DNA from: DASYAN01 sp036501345
GTDB lineage: Bacteria > Chloroflexota > Ktedonobacteria > Ktedonobacterales > Ktedonobacteraceae
Direction: 5' to 3'
Assembly: GCA_036501345.1 (NCBI GenBank)
Contig: DASYAN010000358.1
Coordinates: forward strand, 1 to 38,588
DNA: 38,588 nt
The first letter of the stretch is position 1. Every line of letters starts with the position of its first letter. Below the pieces are notes generated by a model that made no database searches, was not told where the DNA came from, and saw only the letters and a program-made list of their open reading frames with translations. Of the stretch, positions 9,171 to 16,951 are shown one piece after another. A program made the position numbers and the translations under genes.

Positions 9171-10506
9171 GAGGAAAATAGTGAAAAAACGTCTACGTAT
9201 TTGTATCATCGCATTTCGATTTGCTCCCATTGTTGGTGGAGCAGAAATTGCTGCGGAGAGGCTTGCACGTCAACTTCAAGAACAAGGAGCCGATGTCACT
9301 GTTCTCACACTCCACGACGATAAAAACTGGCCAAAACAAGAGGACTATAAAGGCTTACCAGTTGTACGTGTTGGCGGAAGCTATAGCCGTACAGGAAAAC
9401 TCCGCATTGGCAGGTTTGGTCATCTACCAATCGATGCATTGGCATTTAGAGAACTCTGGAGATTACGTCACCAGTTTGATATAATTCATTTGCAGCAAAT
9501 GTCTCCATTAGCTGGCATAGCAGCCTTGATTGGTAAGCTGACAAAGATACCGGTCATTATCAGGATTCCCAGTGCTGGACCTGGTAAGGAACAACAAGAG
9601 GCAGATGCAACGCTCATGGCCGATACATTGATAGAGAAGTCGGTTGATATAAATTTCCTGAAGGTTCCATACACTGATATTGTGGTTGGTGGTCTCAGCC
9701 ATCTGGAAATAACAGCTGTTGGTGGAAAATTCATCCTTAATTATCTCAAGAAGTCAGATGTCTATTATCACGTTCTCAGTACTCGCTGTCAGACTTATCT
9801 CACATCAGAAGGCTTCCGTGCCGACAAAATCGTTAAAATACCAAATGGGATTGATACAGAACGGTTTTGCCCTGACCCGAGTGTGCGGCCCTCACTTGCA
9901 AATGTGGAACGTGATATCATCTCCGTTACACGCCTCGAATTTCCAAAGGGAGTCGATGTCCTGCTGCATGCATGGGGAAGAATGATGAACGCACCAGCGG
10001 AATGGCGGGCACACCTTAAGCCTAGGCTCTTACTAGCAGGTCCGGGCCATTTACAAGCGCAGCTAGAACGCATAGCCATGGAACTAGGCATTAGTGATAG
10101 TGTCGTGTTTCTCGGATTGCATAGAGAGGTTGTTCCACTGCTCCAAAAGGCTTGGGGGTTTATCCTCCCATCACGTTGGGAGGGAATGCCAAACGCTCTC
10201 CTAGAGGCTATGTCCTGTGGTATACCTTCTATTGCCACACGGGTTAGTGGTAGTGAAGATATTATTGAAGATGGCGTCAATGGTTTATTAGTTGAACCAG
10301 AACAACCAGAACAAATGGCGCATGCTCTCAGACGTCTGATAGAGGACCCTGAATTAGCTCAGCGCTTAGCAGAGGCAGGACGTGTCACTGTATTGTGTGA
10401 TTACCAACTGTCGCATGCCGCAGAAAGATGTTTGGAATTTTATTATCAAGCTTTGGGGCTGAGTCAGAATGAGAAGCTGCTTGCTGCGGCTGGAATAGAG
10501 GGTTAG
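9163..10506 (+). CDS. GT4-family glycosyltransferase
   Basis: 447 residues with the GT-B fold. The N-terminal domain opens with ICIIAFRFAPIVGGAEIAAERLARQL, the GT4 acceptor-side glycine loop. The C-terminal donor domain holds SRWEGMPNALLEAMSCGIPSIATRVSG, the E-x7-E motif that contacts the nucleotide sugar. It probably adds one sugar to the undecaprenyl-linked repeat unit on the cytoplasmic face. Two starts are possible: ATG 9163, overlapping the upstream gene, or GTG 9181, which has GAGAGG just upstream. It shares the donor-domain motif almost word for word with the next gene, so the two look like paralogues. Donor sugar unknown. Confidence 0.9.
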   Translation: MDERKIVKKRLRICIIAFRFAPIVGGAEIAAERLARQLQEQGADVTVLTLHDDKNWPKQEDYKGLPVVRVGGSYSRTGKLRIGRFGHLPIDALAFRELWRLRHQFDIIHLQQMSPLAGIAALIGKLTKIPVIIRIPSAGPGKEQQEADATLMADTLIEKSVDINFLKVPYTDIVVGGLSHLEITAVGGKFILNYLKKSDVYYHVLSTRCQTYLTSEGFRADKIVKIPNGIDTERFCPDPSVRPSLANVERDIISVTRLEFPKGVDVLLHAWGRMMNAPAEWRAHLKPRLLLAGPGHLQAQLERIAMELGISDSVVFLGLHREVVPLLQKAWGFILPSRWEGMPNALLEAMSCGIPSIATRVSGSEDIIEDGVNGLLVEPEQPEQMAHALRRLIEDPELAQRLAEAGRVTVLCDYQLSHAAERCLEFYYQALGLSQNEKLLAAAGIEG

Positions 10507-10507
10507 T

Positions 10508-11800
10508 ATGGACGTATTTGAAAAACCGCGTATCTATATTGCAATTCCCACCTTTCATCCACTTGTGGGTGGTGCTGAAACCCAGACACTTGCACAAGCT
10601 CAGCGACTTGTTGAGAACGGTTATCAAATACAGATTGTAACTTTTCACCATAAGCATATCTGGCCATCAAGAGAAACAATCCAAGGTGTATCTGTCATGC
10701 GCGTAGCAGGATTATTCCTGGGCAGGCGGGCCACAATGCCACGACTACTCCAACAATGTATGTATTTGATAGCTATGTTTGTGATGAGTTGGACATTATG
10801 GCACCATCGCAAAAAGTATGATATCTTGCAGGTCTGCCAACTTGGGTCCCTATGCCTACCACTGGCTGCTGTCTGTCGCTTGGCATGTAAACCTATGACA
10901 ATTCTTTTGATTAATTCCGGTTCCGGTGATCCACGCATAAAAACCAAAGGGCCATCTACTTTGCTAGCTGGACCGCTGGACCCCAATACGCCCTGGTTGA
11001 AAGTTGATGGACCAACTTGGATTGACGGCGATATTTATGGTGTACTCGCGATGAACAAGTATATTGTAAGCATTATGTACCGCCTATTTAAAGACGTCAA
11101 AGCTATTCTTCTTGTTCTCAGTACACAAATGTTGCGTAGTTTGAAAGACTATAATCTAGATCTACCTGGCACACGCGTTATTCCCAATGGCGTTGATATT
11201 ATTCGTTTTCAGCCGCTTGCTAGCGGCTTGATCAATGAGGAATGGACAAAAACGGTCGTATGCGTCTCCCAACTGCGTTATGAAAAAGGGACCGATGTTC
11301 TGCTGCAAGCCTGGAACCTAGTACAAAAGCAAATACCAGAGGCACGGCTGATCCTTGTTGGTAGTGGTCCTCTACAACCACAACAGGAAATACTGGCTGA
11401 TGCACTTAACATTAGACAGAGCGTCGAGTTCGCAGGACTGCAAAGCGATGTACCAGCTCAATTTCACCGTGGCATGATAGCAGCGCTTCCATCACGCTGG
11501 GAAGGAATGCCTAATGCCCTGCTGGAGGCAATGGCTTCCGGTTGCGCCTGTGTAGCTACGCGTGTCAGTGGTAGTGAGGATCTTATTCAAGATGGCATCA
11601 ATGGTCTATTAGTCACTCCAGAAGATTACTCTGGCTTGGCCGAAGCCCTCTTAACTCTTCTGAAAGATCCTACGCTCGCCAAAAAATATGGAGCAGCAGC
11701 ACGAGCCAGCATTGAACAGCACTATACGCTTGAGCACATTTTGGATATGTATATTGATACCTACCGAGAACTCGTCCGGGGGTGTGTCTATGCAAAATAA
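10508..11800 (+). CDS. GT4-family glycosyltransferase
   Basis: 430 residues, GT-B fold. N-terminal IPTFHPLVGGAETQTLAQAQRL is the GT4 glycine-rich loop. The C-terminal SRWEGMPNALLEAMASG, followed by RVSGSEDLIQDGINGLLV, is the donor-binding E-x7-E region. Its start lies 1 nt after the stop of the previous glycosyltransferase, so the pair is translationally coupled and probably works on successive sugars. The nearly identical C-terminal motif in the upstream gene suggests tandem duplication followed by divergence of the N-terminal acceptor half. Confidence 0.9.
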   Translation: MDVFEKPRIYIAIPTFHPLVGGAETQTLAQAQRLVENGYQIQIVTFHHKHIWPSRETIQGVSVMRVAGLFLGRRATMPRLLQQCMYLIAMFVMSWTLWHHRKKYDILQVCQLGSLCLPLAAVCRLACKPMTILLINSGSGDPRIKTKGPSTLLAGPLDPNTPWLKVDGPTWIDGDIYGVLAMNKYIVSIMYRLFKDVKAILLVLSTQMLRSLKDYNLDLPGTRVIPNGVDIIRFQPLASGLINEEWTKTVVCVSQLRYEKGTDVLLQAWNLVQKQIPEARLILVGSGPLQPQQEILADALNIRQSVEFAGLQSDVPAQFHRGMIAALPSRWEGMPNALLEAMASGCACVATRVSGSEDLIQDGINGLLVTPEDYSGLAEALLTLLKDPTLAKKYGAAARASIEQHYTLEHILDMYIDTYRELVRGCVYAK

Positions 11801-11881
11801 TAGTCAAATTTGGCAAATGTGCAAATTGCTTTTTTAGAATTGATTGTGGTTACATCGCGATCTAGCGCATAAGGAGGTCCT

Positions 11882-13825
11882 ATGTGCGGTATTTGTGGTA
11901 TTTATAATGCCCGTAGCAGTGAACCAATATCTCCGCAATTAATTGCGGAGATGACACGTTTAATTGCTCACCGTGGGCCAGACGATAACGGAGCGTACCT
12001 GGATGGGGCGCTTGGCCTGGGATTTGCTCGTCTCAGTATCATTGACCTGAGTGGAGGCCACCAGCCTATGAGCAATGAGACAGGTGATATCTGGATTGTC
12101 TTCAATGGCGAGATCTGGAACTATCAAGTTTTGCGCAAAGAGTTGATCGAGAAGGGACATGTGTTCCGTACCAACTCTGACACTGAAACAATCGTTCATG
12201 CTTATGAAGAATACGGTGTAGACTGCATTGCCCGCTTGCACGGCATGTTCGGGTTCGCTATTTGGGATGGTCCACGCAAACGCATCTTGCTGGCACGCGA
12301 CCGCGCAGGAAAGAAGCCCCTCTATTATACTAACGTAGATGGGAACTTGATCTTTGCCTCCGAAATCAAGTCCTTGCTCTGCCACCCCCACGTAAAGCGA
12401 GAGGCAGACTTGCAAGCCCTGGCTGATTTCTTGAGCGTACGCTATGTGCCAGGACCAGCAACACTCTTCGCTGGTATTTACAAGGTTTTGCCCGGACACT
12501 GGCTGCTTTTCGAAAATGGCTCTATAAGAGAGGAATGCTACTGGGACTTCACTTTTGGAAAGACAGAAAAATGTCCTATCGAAGAATACCTTGATGGTAT
12601 TAAGCACCATGTGCATCGTGCAGTTGAGGAACGCATGATCGCAGATGTACCCGTCGGTGCTCTGTTAAGTGGAGGGGTTGACTCAAGTATCATTTCAGGC
12701 ATCATGAGCAAATTGACTAGCCACAAGGTCAAGACATTTGCAGTCGGCTTCGATCATCCCGACTATAGCGAATTGCCCTATGCTCGGATGGTGGCAGATC
12801 ACTTTAGCACAGATCACCATGAACTGGTAGTCAATTCAGCTGATCTTACTCAGTACTGGCCGCTACTGACCTGGCATCGCGACGAACCAGTAAGTGAATC
12901 ATCAGATCTAGGGGTTTACCTGGTTTCTAAACTGGCCCGCCAGCATGTTAAAGTGGTGCTCTCCGGCGAAGGAGGAGATGAACTCTTTGCTGGGTACCCC
13001 AAATATGTGGTCGATTGGATGGCGAGATACTATCACATAATCCCTCAGGCCATACGCAACGGTATCGTACAGCCGTTCATTGAGAACTTACCTTATAGCA
13101 TGCGAAAATTCAAAACGGCGGCCCGCAATATCTCGCAGCCAGCACCACAACGCTGGATGAACTGGTTTGGAGTCTTTAACGGCCAGCTCAAAGAAGATCT
13201 GCTCTCGTCAAGCCTAAAAGCTAGCATCGACTTGGATTCCAGTCGCGCATTTCAAGGCTGGCTAGACAAAAATCCGCAAAGGGATGACCTTTCATCAATG
13301 CTGTATCTGGACACTAAGATCTGGTTGCCAGACAACTTGCTTATGAAAGGTGATAAGATGACAATGGCGGCCTCACTGGAAGCACGCATGCCTCTACTAG
13401 ACTACAAGCTTATTGAGTATGCAGCCAGCATACCCTCTAATGCTAAGATCAAATCACTCAAGGCGAAATATCTGCTCAAACGAGCATTCGCCGACTTTCT
13501 GCCCGAACCTATTCTCACGCGTAAGAAAATGGGCTTTAACGTACCAACAGGGATCTGGTTCCGCGAAGGGCAACGAGAGGTAATTACAAAACTATTGCTC
13601 TCCGAACGAGCACGGAGCCGAGGCTATTTCAATAATGAGTATATAGAACGTATAGTTCATGACCATCTAGCAGGAAAAACCAATTACCAAGGTCAGATCT
13701 TTATGCTAGCAAGCCTTGAACTGTGGTTCCGTGTTTTCGTTGATCCAACGCAACTGGCAATTCCTCAGGGATCGGTTCTAGATCTCATTGATGAAGAGCA
13801 AGCAATTATTTCTCAGAGGGTGTAA
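11882..13825 (+). CDS. asnB: Asparagine synthase (glutamine-hydrolysing), exopolysaccharide-locus type
   Basis: 647 residues. The mature N-terminus MCGICGIYN exposes the Cys2 nucleophile of the class II glutaminase domain. The synthetase domain carries the pyrophosphate loop SGGVDSS (263-269) and, later, LSGEGGDELFAGYPKY. The enzyme transfers ammonia from glutamine to an adenylated carboxylate. In polysaccharide loci, relatives are thought to amidate uronic acids or other carboxylates rather than make asparagine; that role is inferred from context. AAGGAGGT lies 3-4 nt before the ATG. An 81-bp gap separates it from the glycosyltransferases, and a hairpin overlaps its stop codon. Confidence 0.92.
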   Translation: MCGICGIYNARSSEPISPQLIAEMTRLIAHRGPDDNGAYLDGALGLGFARLSIIDLSGGHQPMSNETGDIWIVFNGEIWNYQVLRKELIEKGHVFRTNSDTETIVHAYEEYGVDCIARLHGMFGFAIWDGPRKRILLARDRAGKKPLYYTNVDGNLIFASEIKSLLCHPHVKREADLQALADFLSVRYVPGPATLFAGIYKVLPGHWLLFENGSIREECYWDFTFGKTEKCPIEEYLDGIKHHVHRAVEERMIADVPVGALLSGGVDSSIISGIMSKLTSHKVKTFAVGFDHPDYSELPYARMVADHFSTDHHELVVNSADLTQYWPLLTWHRDEPVSESSDLGVYLVSKLARQHVKVVLSGEGGDELFAGYPKYVVDWMARYYHIIPQAIRNGIVQPFIENLPYSMRKFKTAARNISQPAPQRWMNWFGVFNGQLKEDLLSSSLKASIDLDSSRAFQGWLDKNPQRDDLSSMLYLDTKIWLPDNLLMKGDKMTMAASLEARMPLLDYKLIEYAASIPSNAKIKSLKAKYLLKRAFADFLPEPILTRKKMGFNVPTGIWFREGQREVITKLLLSERARSRGYFNNEYIERIVHDHLAGKTNYQGQIFMLASLELWFRVFVDPTQLAIPQGSVLDLIDEEQAIISQRV

Positions 13826-13850
13826 GTGTAAGCCAACCTCTTACACCCTC
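13816..13850 (+). terminator. Stem-loop overlapping the asnB stop codon
   Basis: GAGGGTGTAAG (13816-13826) and CTTACACCCTC (13840-13850) form a perfect 11-bp stem with a 13-nt loop; the TAA stop lies inside the left arm. No T-tract follows, so it may act as a Rho-type or 3-prime-stabilising hairpin rather than a textbook intrinsic terminator. Confidence 0.5.
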
Positions 13851-13902
13851 TCACTTCTCTGCCCATCGACAATTCACAAGTCCTGTGCCAAAAGGACTAA
13901 GC

Positions 13903-13934
13903 CATAGGAGAGTCCTTCTCTCCTATGCTATACT
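13903..13934 (+). promoter_or_regulatory. Hairpin abutting an extended -10 promoter for the glycosidase-like gene
   Basis: CATAGGAGAG (13903-13912) and CTCTCCTATG (13918-13927) form a 10-bp stem with a 5-nt loop. Its right arm runs directly into TGCTATACT, an extended -10 box (TATACT at 13929-13934). No good -35 is seen. Predicted start near 13941, about 57 nt before the ATG at 13998. The inverted repeat could be an operator. Confidence 0.45.
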
Positions 13935-13997
13935 AGGCACAGTATTTAGTAGATAAAATATTTTGGTACTTCAGAGTTGCCTCAGGAGATGAACGGG

Positions 13998-15311
13998 ATG
14001 GTTAAATCTAACCTTTATAAATTTCGATTTCTTATAGTAATAGTAGCTGCAGTAGTAGTCATTGTGGCTATCTGGCAATTCTCATCACCGCACTCGTCTC
14101 CTAAACCAACTCCGCCAAACGTATCAACTACGCCTTCTCCGACAAAGTATAAACCTGGGAATAGCATTGTCAATAATACGGGCACATCAGACAGTATAAA
14201 TTTAATGCTCAATTTTACTCATAATGTTACTGATCCTGCTGCAATAGCTAAATATTATAGCTTTGTCTGGGGAGCTTCACTTCAGCAGGTCTCGGAGTTG
14301 CGTGCAGGCAATCCAAAGATATTGCTGAGCTACTATTTCCCATTTTACCGTGACAATGGGTCATTTGATAATCAAAATCTTGGCCTACAACAAAACCTTA
14401 CCTATTGGCGCTCTTTTCATCCAGATTGGATTCTTTATAAGTGTGATCGTTCCACACCAGCTTATTTTGCGGACGATAATGATCAGAGTGATAATAGAGT
14501 GCCGCTCGATTTTACCAATCCAGCCGTTATTGACTGGCAGTTACAAACATATGCAGTACCAGCCAGCCAGAACGGGTATGATGCTATTGCTGCCGATAAT
14601 GTCGATCTAGTGAATACATATGGAGCCTGTGGTGTCTATCATAATGGACAATGGGTACAATTGTTTAGTGGCAAACAGGATGATCCCAAATGGCGTAATG
14701 CTGTCTTGAACTGGTTAACACAGATGCAGAGTGCATTGCACCAATTGTCCCACCCTCTGTACCTTATTCCTAACCTTGCTCTTGGTTCAGTCTCGCCAAG
14801 CGACCCTTTTACACAACAAATAGTTAGCCATGTTGATGGCATCTCGGATGAATCGGGTTTCACTCACTATGGTGATGGTAATATAACAGATACGGATTTG
14901 CTACAAAAATTTCAATTCATTGAAAATGTGCAACAGCAACATAAACCCTATTTCATTATTGACGAAGTTTCTAGCACGGACAATGCCGAAATACAATGGA
15001 GCCTCGGTACATATTTGATGTGTAACGAAGGTAGTGCCACCCTATTTATTTCTCTTCCCCAGGACTATGGCAGCGACGCACGCTACCCACAGTATAACAT
15101 TCCAATTGGCAATCCTACTGATGAAATGTATGAGGCACAAAATGTCTACTGGCGCGACTATACCGGCGGGCTAGTTGCTGTTAACCCAAGTAGTGAAAAC
15201 GCATATACAGTCACGACGTCATCTAGCCACTACCTTGATACCAGTGGAAATGCTGTCAGTCGGACATTTAACCTACCACCACATTCAGCAATGATCCTAT
15301 TGCATGCATGA
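13998..15311 (+). CDS. Membrane-anchored putative glycoside hydrolase (TIM-barrel, GHL15/GH114-like)
   Basis: About 437 residues. An N-terminal signal anchor (FLIVIVAAVVVIVAIWQF) is followed by a Pro/Ser/Thr-rich linker, so the enzyme faces outside. The catalytic-like region has strand-end motifs resembling putative glycosidases: KILLSYYFPFY, DWILYKCDRSTPAY, DFTNPAVIDWQL and GYDAIAADNVDLVN. The last resembles the catalytic-Asp region of GH114/GHL15-type barrels. CAGGAG lies 9 nt before ATG 13998, which is preferred over the TTG at 13977. Polysaccharide loci often carry one hydrolase that trims or releases the polymer; that function and the exact family are inferred. It has its own promoter-like element. 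Confidence 0.65.
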   Translation: MVKSNLYKFRFLIVIVAAVVVIVAIWQFSSPHSSPKPTPPNVSTTPSPTKYKPGNSIVNNTGTSDSINLMLNFTHNVTDPAAIAKYYSFVWGASLQQVSELRAGNPKILLSYYFPFYRDNGSFDNQNLGLQQNLTYWRSFHPDWILYKCDRSTPAYFADDNDQSDNRVPLDFTNPAVIDWQLQTYAVPASQNGYDAIAADNVDLVNTYGACGVYHNGQWVQLFSGKQDDPKWRNAVLNWLTQMQSALHQLSHPLYLIPNLALGSVSPSDPFTQQIVSHVDGISDESGFTHYGDGNITDTDLLQKFQFIENVQQQHKPYFIIDEVSSTDNAEIQWSLGTYLMCNEGSATLFISLPQDYGSDARYPQYNIPIGNPTDEMYEAQNVYWRDYTGGLVAVNPSSENAYTVTTSSSHYLDTSGNAVSRTFNLPPHSAMILLHA

Positions 15312-15427
15312 GTGTGCATATTTTTGGATTAGGATTAACAAGGGGCGCAGGAAGTCCCATCCCGTTTAGGGGATTGGGATGAAAGTGCCTACCTTTTATG
15401 GGGCTTGGGCACAGGGGTCATGTCCGC

Positions 15428-15456
15428 TTGACATGCAACCATAATAATAGTAAAAT
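15428..15456 (+). promoter_or_regulatory. Strong sigma-70-type promoter driving the RHH-tnpB pair (leaderless start)
   Basis: TTGACA (15428-15433), a 17-nt spacer, then TAAAAT (15451-15456). The predicted start site, 7 nt further on, coincides with the GTG at 15463. The message therefore probably has no 5-prime leader, which explains the absence of a ribosome-binding site before that GTG. Confidence 0.7.
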
Positions 15457-15462
15457 GGTTGC

Positions 15463-15615
15463 GTGAAAGACGAGATCAAACCTCTCACCATCCGGTTTCC
15501 TGAACATCTTTTGGAACAGATACGAGAGGTGGCAAAACAGAATAATCGGTCTCTCAATCGAGAAATCTTGACTGCCATACAAGAGCACATCAAAAGACAG
15601 AAGAAAGGCAGGTAA
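15463..15615 (+). CDS. Small Arc/MetJ-type ribbon-helix-helix protein
   Basis: A 50-residue protein. After KDEIK, the segment PLTIRFPEHLLEQI is a typical Arc-family beta-strand plus helix A, and NNRSLNREILTAIQEHI is helix B with the conserved S-x-N-x-E pattern. RHH dimers insert the strand into the DNA major groove and often autoregulate their operon. An in-frame stop at 15451 means the GTG at 15463 is the first usable start. It ends 6 nt before tnpB, so the two are almost certainly co-transcribed. Likely role, by inference: a repressor limiting tnpB/guide-RNA expression, or a factor binding the element ends. Host-gene capture is also possible. Confidence 0.7.
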   Translation: MKDEIKPLTIRFPEHLLEQIREVAKQNNRSLNREILTAIQEHIKRQKKGR

Positions 15616-15621
15616 ACAGCC

Positions 15622-16800
15622 ATGAACACGGTGTATATCCACCGATTGCAGCCTACCCCGAAGCTGTTTGCCTGCTTGAAAGCTGCGCAGATGGAAGCCG
15701 CTCGTGTATGGAACCTCTGCTGTGAGATCCATAAGCAAGCAAGAATGGAACATGCCAAATGGCCCGGTCGCAACGATCTGCAAAAAGCAACCAAGGGTCA
15801 ATTTGCCTTGCATAGTCAATCTGTGCAGATGGTGGTCCATGCTTTCCTTGCCAACGTCGATACCACGCGTCAGCTCCGTCAAAGCCATCCTCAAATGAAA
15901 ATGAAATACCCATGGCGTGAGAAGCGTTTCTACCCGGTCAAATGGCCCGCTCAGGCTGTGAGCCGTGAGAACGAACGCGTTGTCCTGCCGATGGGCAAGG
16001 GACGCACATCCATTGTGCTGCCAATTGAACTGCCAGAAAAGAGCGGTGCTTGTAGCCTTGTTTGGAATAACGGCTTTGAGTTGCATGTCTGTATTGAACA
16101 GCCTCAAGAAAAGGAAGCACCAGGTGATGTGCATGCGACAGTAGACTTAGGGGAAATCCATCTTGCAGCAGTCTCGACAAATACCGGACAAGCCATGATC
16201 GTGACAGGTCGTGGTATCCGATCTCTCAAGCGTCAGAGGACGAAGCAACTGGGCAAAATTGGAAAGCGACAATCTAAATGCACAAAGTACTCTCGCAGAT
16301 GGAAGAAAATCCAAAGAGCCAAGAACAAGATCAAGTCGAGAGCAGAGCGCCGTATTCGTGATATGCGACACAAAGCCACACGAAAAGTGATCAATTTCTG
16401 TGTTGAGCAGAAAGTTGGTTCTCTCTTCATAGGCAATCCCCATGGTGTTCGCAGTCGAGATAGTGGAAGACACCACAACCAACGTATGGCTCTATGGGAA
16501 TATGGCAAGGATATCGACTACCTGACCCACAAATCCAAACAAGCCCACATCATGAGCTTCACTGGCTCGGAACGAGGAACAAGTAGCCAGTGTCCTGTCT
16601 GTGGGCATAAACATAAGCCTAAGAACAGAAATTGGGCATGTAAGGCCTGTGGCTTTACCGGACACCGTGATATTGTTGGATCGGTGAATATGCATACGCT
16701 TGCTTTCAGTGAGCAGGTAACCTTTCCTCGTTCCGTTACGTATCTACGCCCCTGCTTGTCTCGGCGTAGTAGTAGGGCAGACGCGCCCCTGGCATCGTGA
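15622..16800 (+). CDS. tnpB: TnpB-family RNA-guided nuclease/transposase-associated protein (IS605 OrfB)
   Basis: 392 residues, TnpB architecture: N-terminal helical/WED-like part, RuvC-I with Asp175 in ATVDLGEIHLAAV, an Arg/Lys-rich bridge region (about 200-250), zinc ribbon CPVCG..CKACG (Cys324, 327, 340, 343), and RuvC-III Asp350 in GHRDIVGSVNM. Where most TnpBs have the RuvC-II glutamate (VVxEDL), this one reads LFIGNPHG (270-275), so the canonical Glu is absent; Glu293 in ALWEYGK is a possible substitute. TnpB uses an RNA from the element's right end to cut DNA beside a transposon-associated motif. It lies 6 nt after the RHH gene, with an AAAGGCAGG-like site upstream. Confidence 0.9.
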   Translation: MNTVYIHRLQPTPKLFACLKAAQMEAARVWNLCCEIHKQARMEHAKWPGRNDLQKATKGQFALHSQSVQMVVHAFLANVDTTRQLRQSHPQMKMKYPWREKRFYPVKWPAQAVSRENERVVLPMGKGRTSIVLPIELPEKSGACSLVWNNGFELHVCIEQPQEKEAPGDVHATVDLGEIHLAAVSTNTGQAMIVTGRGIRSLKRQRTKQLGKIGKRQSKCTKYSRRWKKIQRAKNKIKSRAERRIRDMRHKATRKVINFCVEQKVGSLFIGNPHGVRSRDSGRHHNQRMALWEYGKDIDYLTHKSKQAHIMSFTGSERGTSSQCPVCGHKHKPKNRNWACKACGFTGHRDIVGSVNMHTLAFSEQVTFPRSVTYLRPCLSRRSSRADAPLAS

Positions 16801-16928
16801 TCGATGCTTGTTGTCTGAGTCAGCCAACGGATCAACCACTGCTATCTGAGCAGGTTCTTTCGAGAACAGGCCATACCGTTGAAGTGACTCAGAAGCTCAT
16901 CCCCTTCTAGGGGATAGAGAGTCGTCAC
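16801..16928 (+). ncRNA. Predicted TnpB guide (omega/re) RNA scaffold at the element right end
   Basis: TnpB guide RNAs are transcribed from the 3-prime part of tnpB through the right end, with the guide lying just outside. Here the terminal block TCAGAAG, hairpin ATCCCC/GGGGAT and AGTCGTCAC closes at 16928. The predicted 16-nt guide is the flanking CAGATTAAAATGGAGT (16929-16944). A second copy of this block exists at 26412-26449 in reverse orientation. The 5-prime limit inside tnpB is unknown. Confidence 0.6.
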
Positions 16929-16951
16929 CAGATTAAAATGGAGTAGAAAAA

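Larger units (their letters stand above)
15340..16928 (+). mobile_element. IS605/IS1341-type element with TnpB and small RHH gene, no TnpA
   Basis: The right end is defined by a TnpB guide-RNA-type terminus: TCAGAAG (16889-16895), a hairpin ATCCCC/GGGGAT, then AGTCGTCAC ending at 16928. The left end is less sharp (about 15335-15350). The left subterminal zone contains a CATCCC/GGGATG hairpin (about 15358-15382) and a 19-bp motif (15400-15418) identical to one in the IsrB element at 32062-32080. No TnpA transposase is present, so mobility would depend on one elsewhere. It sits between the glycosidase and a glycosyltransferase, a few bases upstream of the latter's ribosome-binding site. Confidence 0.8.

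Noticed and set aside
15418..16134. 238-residue minus-strand open frame antisense to the RHH and tnpB genes
   Set aside because: Low-complexity shadow of tnpB, with no ribosome-binding site and no recognisable motif.
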